6,806 bases of DNA from Planctomycetota bacterium (lineage in GTDB: Bacteria; Planctomycetota; UBA1135): NCBI GenBank assembly GCA_027021325.1, contig JALUUN010000577.1, positions 1 to 6,806 of the forward strand, given 5' to 3'. Shown one piece after another: positions 1 through 4,402 of the stretch. Every line of letters begins with the position of its first letter. Position 1 is the first letter of the stretch. The notes below the pieces were generated by a model, which saw nothing but the letters and a program-made list of their open reading frames with translations, made no database searches and was not told the DNA's origin. Both the position numbers and the translations under genes were made by a program.

Positions 1-96
1 GAGCGCGCTCAGGTCGCGCTCGAAGCCGGCGCAGAGAAGACGGCTCTGGCCGCGGACGTTGCGGATGGCGTCGAGGAACTCGGAGCGGTCGTACAT
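1..96 (-). CDS. Unrecognised gene, N-terminal 32 codons only, coupled to the sigma gene
   Basis: The first 32 codons of a minus-strand gene are present; the rest lies left of the window. The protein begins MYDRSEFLDAIRNVRG and continues with QSRLLCAGFERDLSAL. The start is well supported: its ATG overlaps the sigma-factor stop (TGATG), and a purine-rich GGGAGGGG lies 7 nt upstream. The fragment looks soluble, with alternating charged and hydrophobic residues. It shows no transmembrane segment and no HxxxCxxC anti-sigma zinc finger in the visible part. A gene coupled directly downstream of an ECF-like sigma factor is often its anti-sigma factor or a member of its regulon, so that role is possible here, but nothing in these 32 residues proves it. 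I do not recognise the family. Confidence 0.7.
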   Translation of the reverse strand, partial: MYDRSEFLDAIRNVRGQSRLLCAGFERDLSAL

Positions 97-941
97 CAGT
101 TGACCCCTCCCGCCCGCTGGCCGTCGCCGCGGTCCAGGACCAGACGGTCGGCGGCGTTCTGCACCGCCTGGAAGCGGCGCTTCATGATCGTGTGGATCTT
201 CCGGCGCGCCCGGAAGACCATCATCTTCAGGTTCTCGACCTTGACCTTCACCTCCTGGGCCGCTTCGCGGTAGGGAAGCCCCTCGACCTCGACGAGGTAG
301 AGGACGCGCTTCTCCCGCGGCGTCAGGCAGCGGTAGGCTTCGAGGTAGACCTGGAGGTAGAGCAGCCAGGCCCGGACCAGGGACTCGGCCGCCTCCTTGG
401 CGGCGGTGGACTCGTAGGGGCTGGGCCCCTTCTCGTCCACGGGCTCGGGAATCACGGACTCCAGTCCGTCCCGCTCCACGCCTCCGCCCAGGGACACGGC
501 GCGGTCGCGCTGCGCACGCCGGCTGTGCTTGAGGACCGTGTTGCGGATGATGGAGTGGGTCCAGTTCCGGAAGGCGGTGTTGCGGTCCGGCTTGAACTTG
601 AAGGGGTACCGGTAGACGTTGAAGAAGACTTCCTGGAGCACGTCGGCCGCATCCACCGGGTACCACGAGCGGCGCAGGTGGTGGTAGATCAGCCGCAGGA
701 AGTCCTCCTGGTTGAGCTCGTAGAGGAGCGCGAAGGCCTCCTTGGAGGCAGTCTGCTTGTAGGCCTCCATCAGCCGTGTGGACAGCGCGTCCCGGTCGGC
801 CTGGGTCGCGCCCTCGCGCATGCGCTCGCTGAGCTCCTGCAGGGATTCGTCTCCGGTCTCCCGGGCGTAGCTGCGGGCGAAGGCTTCGAGCCTTTCGGCG
901 AAGTCCTGTCCGAGCTGCGTCTGGAGGGAGGTGGAGGGCAT
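96..941 (-). CDS. RNA polymerase sigma factor, sigma-70 family, ECF-like
   Basis: A 281-residue sigma factor that would direct RNA polymerase to a dedicated promoter set. Region 2 spans about residues 65-145: DAADVLQEVFFNVYRY at 97-112 is region 2.2 (core binding), and FRNWTHSIIRNTVLKHSRR at 124-142 is region 2.3/2.4 (-10 recognition). A charged linker at 146-190 replaces sigma-3. Region 4 spans about 195-257, with LTPREKRVLYL and a helix-turn-helix around LPYREAAQEV. Typical ECF factors have about 180-200 residues; this one has about 60 extra N-terminal residues, predicted helical and rich in Glu and Arg. No Shine-Dalgarno sequence precedes the ATG at 941. Met41 (ATG at 821) has GGAG 12 nt upstream and is an alternative start. 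The stop overlaps the ATG of the next gene, implying translational coupling. GC is clearly lower than in the genes to the right. Which ECF group it belongs to cannot be told by eye. Confidence 0.88.
   Translation of the reverse strand: MPSTSLQTQLGQDFAERLEAFARSYARETGDESLQELSERMREGATQADRDALSTRLMEAYKQTASKEAFALLYELNQEDFLRLIYHHLRRSWYPVDAADVLQEVFFNVYRYPFKFKPDRNTAFRNWTHSIIRNTVLKHSRRAQRDRAVSLGGGVERDGLESVIPEPVDEKGPSPYESTAAKEAAESLVRAWLLYLQVYLEAYRCLTPREKRVLYLVEVEGLPYREAAQEVKVKVENLKMMVFRARRKIHTIMKRRFQAVQNAADRLVLDRGDGQRAGGVN
104..111 (-). promoter_or_regulatory. Shine-Dalgarno site for the gene downstream of the sigma factor
   Basis: GGGAGGGG on the minus strand ends 7 nt before the ATG at 96. It lies inside the last codons of the sigma gene, so the downstream gene has its own strong ribosome site besides the TGATG overlap. 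Confidence 0.6.
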
Positions 942-959
942 GGGGGCGGTCTCGCGTAG

Positions 960-976
960 CGGTCCGCTCCGGACCG
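960..976. repeat. Perfect 7-bp inverted repeat upstream of the sigma gene (possible operator or 5' UTR hairpin)
   Basis: CGGTCCG-CTC-CGGACCG is a perfect inverted repeat with a 3-bp spacer, its edge 18 bp upstream of the sigma ATG at 941. In minus-strand RNA it would fold into a 7-bp stem. As DNA it could be a dimeric repressor site. The position suggests control of the sigma gene; no known binding motif is recognised. Confidence 0.5.
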
Positions 977-1101
977 GTAACAGGATTCAGGGACGGATCC
1001 GGAGGGGTGCCCGAGCGGGTCCGCCGGCCGTGGAGGGCCGGGCGGGTCTTGCCCGGGCGCCCCTGGAGCATAACACTGGTCGCGCAGGAAAGGGGGACGC
1101 T

Positions 1102-1119
1102 ACTGAATGATTGTTCAGT
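1102..1119. promoter_or_regulatory. Candidate TetR-type operator upstream of queG
   Basis: ACTGAATGATTGTTCAGT has perfect 6-bp arms (ACTGAA/TTCAGT) around a 6-bp centre. It is an AT-rich island in very GC-rich DNA, 34 bp upstream of the queG ATG. The TGAA-N6-TTCA core resembles operators bound by many TetR-family repressors. No TetR gene is in the window, so the regulator would be elsewhere. It could act on queG, the divergent sigma gene, or both. Confidence 0.4.
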
Positions 1120-1153
1120 CGCGCGAGCGGTTTCCCTTTCCTCCTTCAAGAAA

Positions 1154-2254
1154 ATGACTTGTGAAACCGCCGCCGTCCTCCTGGCGGCCCGGGAGGCGGG
1201 ACTGGAGCCCTGCGCCCTGGCCCCGGCCGGTCCCCTTCCGGAGGAGGAGGCGGTGCGGATCCGGGCCTGGCTGGCGGCCGGCCGCCACGGGGAGATGGCC
1301 TGGCTGGACCGCCCCCGGGAGCTGGCCGACCCCCAGGCCTGGAAGCCCTGGGCCCGCTCCGTCCTCCTGGTCCGGGCCCCCTACCCGCGGGCGGAGGGGG
1401 GCTTCCGCGGCGGCGGTCGGGTGGCCCGCTACGCCCTGGGGCGCGACTACCACAACGTCCTCGGCAAACGTCTCCAGCGCCTCGGCCGGCGCCTCCTCCG
1501 GGAGGGTGCTGCCGGCCGCTTCCGGGCCGTGGTGGACGCCGCCCCGGTCGCCGAACGCAGCCTCGCCCTCCAGGCGGGTGCGGGCTTCCGGGGCAAGAAC
1601 ACCCTCCTCCTGGACCCCCTCTGGGGCCCCTGGCTCCTCCTCGGGGAGCTCTTCCTGGACCGCGAGCTCCCCGCCTGGCGGCCCGAGCCCCCGGCCGCCT
1701 CCTGCGGCCGCTGCACCCGCTGCCTCGAGGCCTGCCCGACCGACGCCTTCCCCGAGCCCTGGGTCCTGGACGCCCGCCGCTGCCTCTCCTACCTGACCAT
1801 CGAGCTGCGCGGCCCCATCCCCCGGGAGTTCCGCCCGGCCCTGGGCGACCGGGTCTTCGGCTGCGACGTCTGCCTGGAGGTCTGCCCCTTCGGCGCCCGC
1901 GCTCCGGACCGGAGCGCCGACTGGGGCCTCCATCCCGGCCTCCTGGCCTGGAGTCTGGAGGATCTGCTCCGCTCCGGGGAGGAGGACTTCCACCGCCTCT
2001 TCCGGGGCTCCCCCCTGCGGCGGGCCGGCTGGACCGGCCTGCTCCGGAACGCCGCCGTGGTCCTGGGCAACCTCGGCCGCGGCGGCGAGGTCCTGCGCGA
2101 GGTCCTGGACGGGCACCCGAGCGCCCTGGTCCGGGGGCACGCGGCCTGGGCCCTGGGGCGGCTCGGGGAGCGGCCGGCCCTGGAGCGGGCCCGGCAGCGC
2201 GAGGAAGCGCCTGCGGTCCGCGAGGAGATCGAGGCGGCCCTGGCCGAGAGCTGA
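1154..2254 (+). CDS. queG: Epoxyqueuosine reductase QueG
   Basis: QueG reduces epoxyqueuosine to queuosine at position 34 of GUN-anticodon tRNAs, using cobalamin and two [4Fe-4S] clusters in the cytoplasm. The 366-residue length fits the family. The N-terminal domain has the family's HGEMAWL motif at 45-51. VVDAAPVAERS at 126-136 contains the likely catalytic acid Asp128, and GFRGKNTLLL follows at 144-153. The ferredoxin-like part has CxxCxxCxxxCP (Cys184, 187, 190, 194), then Cys210, then CDVCLEVCP (Cys237, 240, 244): the eight cysteines needed for two clusters. The C-terminus carries HEAT-like repeats (LLRNAAVVLGNLG at 296-308; ALVRGHAAWALGRLG at 324-338) used to bind tRNA. The reading frame stays open upstream to a GTG at 1007, but that extension looks non-coding and would cover the operator-like site. 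ATG 1154 matches the family N-terminus although it lacks a clear Shine-Dalgarno sequence. It stands alone on its transcript as far as visible. Cluster motifs make the identity firm. Confidence 0.95.
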   Translation: MTCETAAVLLAAREAGLEPCALAPAGPLPEEEAVRIRAWLAAGRHGEMAWLDRPRELADPQAWKPWARSVLLVRAPYPRAEGGFRGGGRVARYALGRDYHNVLGKRLQRLGRRLLREGAAGRFRAVVDAAPVAERSLALQAGAGFRGKNTLLLDPLWGPWLLLGELFLDRELPAWRPEPPAASCGRCTRCLEACPTDAFPEPWVLDARRCLSYLTIELRGPIPREFRPALGDRVFGCDVCLEVCPFGARAPDRSADWGLHPGLLAWSLEDLLRSGEEDFHRLFRGSPLRRAGWTGLLRNAAVVLGNLGRGGEVLREVLDGHPSALVRGHAAWALGRLGERPALERARQREEAPAVREEIEAALAES

Positions 2255-2275
2255 GGGGAATGGCAGGCCCCGACC

Positions 2276-2291
2276 GTCGCGGTACCGCGAC
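2276..2291. repeat. Perfect 16-bp palindrome after queG
   Basis: GTCGCGGTACCGCGAC is fully palindromic and begins 22 nt after the queG stop. As RNA it gives a 6-bp stem with a GUAC loop followed by UCUU, so it may be a weak terminator; as DNA it may be a protein site. A second GTCGC/GCGAC pair sits just downstream at 2299-2314. Confidence 0.5.
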
Positions 2292-2366
2292 TCTTGCCGT
2301 CGCAAACACGCGACAGAATCCCGTCCGATCCGGACCTGCTGGAGACCTCCCACAGTTTCCGGAGGA

Positions 2367-2400
2367 GTTCCAAACAGGCTTTCCACAGTCCTTTGGGAAC
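2367..2400 (+). repeat. Imperfect hairpin with GTTCC/GGAAC closing stem
   Basis: GTTCC at 2367-2371 pairs with GGAAC at 2396-2400, and AAA/TTT can extend the stem around one bulged G. The loop contains TTTCCACAGT, a 7-bp element (CCACAGT) that also occurs 33 bp upstream. Function unknown. Confidence 0.35.
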
Positions 2401-2520
2401 GCTGCCCGGTCCCGGGACGTCCTCCCCGGCAAGGAGATTGCTCCTGGCTCGCGCCCCCTGCTCCTTCCCCTCCCTGCTGCCCGGCCGCGGCCCCGCCCCG
2501 GCTGGCCCGTCCCCACCCTC

Positions 2521-2727
2521 ATGGCTCCCAGCAACTACTACGACGAGACCCGCTACTGCCCTCAATGTGACGCCTATGTGCGGTTCCTGAAGAGCCTGGA
2601 GGCCTCCTACTGCGTCGAATGCGGCGCCCGGGTGCGCCTCTTCAGCCAGCAGGACCGCAAGCGCTTCCTCCGGTCGCTGAACGCCGCCCGGCGGCCCCTG
2701 AAGAAGCCGGAGAAGCGGGTCAGCTAG
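2521..2727 (+). CDS. Small zinc-ribbon protein (68 aa)
   Basis: A 68-residue protein with one four-cysteine zinc ribbon: YCPQC (Cys13, Cys16) and YCVEC (Cys31, Cys34), 14 residues apart, each on a short knuckle. The section between them, DAYVRFLKSLEASY, and the following GARVRLFS complete a rubredoxin-like knuckle fold. The C-terminal third (about residues 43-68) is strongly basic with many Arg and Lys, which suggests contact with nucleic acid or a ribosomal or polymerase surface. The start at 2521 was chosen because everything upstream in frame is low-complexity; no Shine-Dalgarno sequence precedes it, only a pyrimidine-rich tract. The four-cysteine pattern with aromatic residues before each pair makes a real gene likely. 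Its function is unknown. A strong hairpin follows the stop codon. Confidence 0.75.
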   Translation: MAPSNYYDETRYCPQCDAYVRFLKSLEASYCVECGARVRLFSQQDRKRFLRSLNAARRPLKKPEKRVS

Positions 2728-2754
2728 ACCCGCCTCTCCCTGGGAATCGAGAGT

Positions 2755-2785
2755 CCCCCGCGGAGGGAGGTCGCTCCTCCGGGGG
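2755..2785 (+). terminator. Strong hairpin, likely terminator of the zinc-ribbon gene
   Basis: CCCCC (2755-2759) pairs with GGGGG (2781-2785), and GGAG...GAG pairs with CTCCTCC, giving about 12 base pairs with small bulges and a GTCG loop. It starts 27 nt after the stop codon. No U-tract follows, so an intrinsic terminator is plausible but not classical. Confidence 0.5.
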
Positions 2786-2816
2786 CGTGGACCTCCAGCC
2801 GGAACCCTCCGGCCCT

Positions 2817-2839
2817 TCCCGCGCGGGACCTCGATCCCG
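2817..2839. repeat. Overlapping alternative inverted repeats
   Basis: TCCCGCGCGGGA (2817-2828) is a perfect palindrome. Its right half, CGGGA (2824-2828), can instead pair with TCCCG at 2835-2839 across a CCTCGA loop. The two hairpins exclude each other. This may be chance in DNA of this composition. Confidence 0.3.
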
Positions 2840-2922
2840 AACCCCCCCCGGGCCCTCCCGCCCGCGGGACCCGCCCGGGTGCCGACCGACCGCAGCGGGA
2901 GGGATCTCCTGCCCCCGGCAGG

Positions 2923-2958
2923 GCCGCGGCCGCCAGGACGGCCGGGTGTCTGCCGGCC
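2923..2958 (+). repeat. Direct repeat, copy 1 (61-bp period)
   Basis: This 36-bp unit matches 2984-3019 at 33 of 36 positions (differences at 2931, 2951 and 2953). The 19-bp core GCCAGGACGGCCGGGTGTC is identical in both. This copy includes GGCCGG-N7-CCGGCC, a perfect 6-bp hairpin at 2940-2958. Confidence 0.85.
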
Positions 2959-2969
2959 CCGCTCCGACA

Positions 2970-2985
2970 GCGCGCTGCTGCGCGC
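2970..2985. repeat. Hairpin between the two direct-repeat copies
   Basis: GCGCGC-TGCT-GCGCGC forms a perfect 6-bp stem with a 4-nt loop; it lies in the spacer between the repeat copies and its last two bases reach into copy 2. Confidence 0.5.
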
Positions 2986-3019
2986 CGCGGCTGCCAGGAC
3001 GGCCGGGTGTCCGGCGGCC
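2984..3019 (+). repeat. Direct repeat, copy 2 (61-bp period)
   Basis: Second copy of the unit at 2923-2958, with the identical 19-bp core at 2993-3011. The difference at 3014 shortens its hairpin to GGCCG/CGGCC (3001-3005 with 3015-3019). It abuts the 11-bp inverted repeat that begins at 3021. Confidence 0.85.
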
Positions 3020-3020
3020 T

Positions 3021-3056
3021 GCGGGGCGGCGGGGGAGGCTAGGATCGCCGCCCCGC
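3021..3056 (+). promoter_or_regulatory. 11-bp inverted repeat enclosing a -10-like TAGGAT
   Basis: GCGGGGCGGCG (3021-3031) and CGCCGCCCCGC (3046-3056) are perfect inverted arms around a 14-nt loop that ends in TAGGAT (3040-3045). TAGGAT resembles a -10 hexamer and is one of the few AT-containing strings in the region, but no good -35 lies 16-18 bp upstream. It may be the operon promoter with an operator wrapped round it, or an RNA hairpin. The arms are certain; the promoter role is a guess. Confidence 0.35.
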
Positions 3057-3174
3057 GCGCCGAGCCGGGTCCCGCCGGATGAGCCCCTCCCCCCCGCCGC
3101 GCCCCGCCCCCGAGCCGGCCCCGGGCCCCTGCCCCCGGCCCCCGGGGAGCCGGGCGGCGGGTCCCCCGCCTGCT

Positions 3175-3189
3175 CGCCCCGCCGGGGCG
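3175..3189 (+). promoter_or_regulatory. Short hairpin just before the operon start codon
   Basis: CGCCCC-GCC-GGGGCG forms a 6-bp stem ending 10 nt before the ATG at 3200. It covers the only G-rich stretch where a ribosome site could lie, so it could limit translation of the first gene. In DNA this GC-rich such a stem may be accidental. Confidence 0.3.
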
Positions 3190-3199
3190 GCCGGCTGAG

Positions 3200-4402
3200 A
3201 TGCGCGTCGCCATCGCCGGCGCCGGGGCGGCAGGCCTCACGGCCGCCTGGTGGGCGGCCCGCCAGGGCGCGGAGGTCGAACTCCTGGAGAGCCAGAAGCA
3301 GCCCGGGCGGAAGATCCTCATCTCCGGCGGCGGCCGCTGCAACGTCCTGCCCTCGGAACTCTCCGAGGCCGACTTCTTCACCTCCGGCTCGCGCCATGTC
3401 CTGCGCCGGCTGCTCCGCACCTGGCCTCTGGAGGAGGTCCGGCGCTGGTTCGAGGAGGAGCTCGGGATTCCCCTGGTCCTGGAGGAGGAGACCGGCAAGC
3501 TCTTCCCCGCGGCCCAGCGGGCACGCCCGGTGCGCGACCGCCTGGCCGAGGCCGTCCGGGAACAGGGAGCACGCCTGCACACGGGCTTCCGGCTGGAGCG
3601 GGTGGAGCGCCGGGAGGAGGGTTTCCGCCTGGCGGCGGCGGACGGCCGCCGCTTGGAGGCCGGCCGCCTGATCCTGGCCACGGGGGGCTGCTCCGTCCCT
3701 TCCACGGGCTCAGACGGCCACGGTTACACCCTCGCCGCCTCCCTCGGCCACCGGCTGCTGCCGCGCTATCCGGCCCTCGTCCCCCTGACGACGAAGGACG
3801 CAGAACTCCGGGCCCTGGCCGGAATCTCCGTCCCGGTGCGCTGGCGGGCGCTCCGCGACGGCCGCCCGGTGGATGCCGGGGAAGGCCCGCTCCTCTTCAC
3901 CCATCGCGGCTTCAGCGGCCCTGCGGTCCTCGACGCCAGCCACCATGTGGTGCGCAACGGCGCTGTCCTGGAGGTCTCCTGGGGCGCGGGAGACGCCGCG
4001 GAGTGGACCGGCTGGCTGCGCGGGCGCGCCCGCCGGGCGGTCGAGCGGGCCGTGGGCGACCTCCTGCCGCGGCGGCTCGCCGCCCTCCTGGTGCGCCGGG
4101 CCGGCCTGCGCGGTGCCGAGCGCTGCGGCAACCTCGACCGCGGCCGCCTCGACCGCCTGCTCGGGGTCCTCACCGCCTTCCCGTTGCCGGTCTCCGGCCA
4201 CGAGGGCTACCGCACCGCCGAAGTGACCGGCGGCGGCATCCCCCTCGACGAGGTCCGCCCCTCGACCCTGGAAAGCCGGCTCTGCCCCGGCCTCTTCCTC
4301 TGCGGCGAGATCCTGGATCTGATCGGGCGCATCGGCGGCTACAACTTCCACCTGGCCTGGATCACCGGCCGCCTGGCCGGGGAAGCGGCCGCGCGCCCAT
4401 GA
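3200..4402 (+). CDS. NAD(P)/FAD-dependent oxidoreductase, HI0933/YhiN (BaiN-like) family
   Basis: A 400-residue cytoplasmic flavoprotein, the usual length for this family. The start is firm because the Rossmann strand begins at once: MRVAIAGAGAAG with GxGxxG at 7-12 and Glu30 at the end of the second strand for the FAD ribose. The family signature GRKILISGGGRCN is at 36-48. ATGG (160-163) and GSDGHGY (170-176) follow, then FTHRGFSGP at 233-241 in the inserted domain. The C-terminal FAD-binding part has VTGGG (342-346), LESRLCPGLFLCGEILD (357-373) and GGYNFHLAWITG (379-390). Some family members reduce bile-acid intermediates, but the cellular substrate of most is unknown, so no reaction is assigned. 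The stop codon overlaps the ATG of the membrane protein gene (ATGA), so the two are translationally coupled. No strong Shine-Dalgarno sequence is visible. Confidence 0.92.
   Translation: MRVAIAGAGAAGLTAAWWAARQGAEVELLESQKQPGRKILISGGGRCNVLPSELSEADFFTSGSRHVLRRLLRTWPLEEVRRWFEEELGIPLVLEEETGKLFPAAQRARPVRDRLAEAVREQGARLHTGFRLERVERREEGFRLAAADGRRLEAGRLILATGGCSVPSTGSDGHGYTLAASLGHRLLPRYPALVPLTTKDAELRALAGISVPVRWRALRDGRPVDAGEGPLLFTHRGFSGPAVLDASHHVVRNGAVLEVSWGAGDAAEWTGWLRGRARRAVERAVGDLLPRRLAALLVRRAGLRGAERCGNLDRGRLDRLLGVLTAFPLPVSGHEGYRTAEVTGGGIPLDEVRPSTLESRLCPGLFLCGEILDLIGRIGGYNFHLAWITGRLAGEAAARP

Larger units (their letters stand above)
2255..2520. other. Non-coding stretch with serial inverted repeats
   Basis: This 266-bp gap between queG and the zinc-ribbon gene holds no convincing gene: the frame in phase with the zinc-ribbon gene is open, but its translation is low-complexity Pro/Arg/Gly and lacks a ribosome site. 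Successive inverted repeats are GTCGCGGTACCGCGAC (2276-2291), GTCGC-N6-GCGAC (2299-2314), GTCCG-ATC-CGGAC (2323-2335), CCTCC-N10-GGAGG (2346-2365), an imperfect GTTCC...GGAAC stem (2367-2400), GTCCCGGGAC (2409-2418) and AGGAG-ATTG-CTCCT (2432-2445). The last 75 bp are pyrimidine-rich and featureless. It may hold the queG terminator, a leader RNA for the next gene or a small RNA. I recognise no Rfam-type family. Confidence 0.5.
2728..3199. other. Extremely GC-rich non-coding region with repeats and hairpins
   Basis: This 472-bp gap contains no convincing gene; the open frames crossing it translate to Pro/Arg/Ala/Gly runs, and the internal 61-bp period is not a multiple of three. It holds a probable terminator, a run of eight C at 2842-2849, a direct repeat pair, several hairpins and an 11-bp inverted repeat enclosing TAGGAT. 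It must contain the promoter for the downstream three-gene operon. Confidence 0.6.

Noticed and set aside
192..959. A 255-codon plus-strand open frame opposite the sigma gene
   Set aside because: The minus-strand frame has unmistakable sigma regions 2 and 4; the plus-strand translation has no motif.
1049..1076. Possible promoter TTGCCC-N16-TAACAC upstream of queG
   Set aside because: Both hexamers match the consensus poorly and the spacing is short; I could not support it over chance.
1007..1153. Upstream extension of queG to a GTG at 1007
   Set aside because: The 49 added residues do not resemble QueG, GGAGG touches the GTG too closely for normal spacing, and the extension covers the operator-like dyad.
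2323..2344. Resemblance of the minus strand (AGCAGGTCCGGA) to the SRP RNA apical motif
   Set aside because: The GGAAGGAAGCAGCC part and the surrounding hairpin of SRP RNA are missing, so the match is accidental.
2260..2520. Upstream extension of the zinc-ribbon gene to an ATG at 2260
   Set aside because: The added residues are low-complexity Pro/Arg/Gly and run through the inverted-repeat cluster, which fits non-coding DNA.
2879..3082. A 67-codon plus-strand open frame over the direct repeats
   Set aside because: The two repeat copies fall in different frames (61-bp period), there is no ribosome site, and composition explains the open frame.
1789..3705. A 638-codon open frame on the minus strand spanning queG, the zinc-ribbon gene and the flavoprotein gene
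   Set aside because: It crosses three real genes and two repeat-rich gaps, and its product is Arg/Ser/Pro-rich with no recognisable motif.
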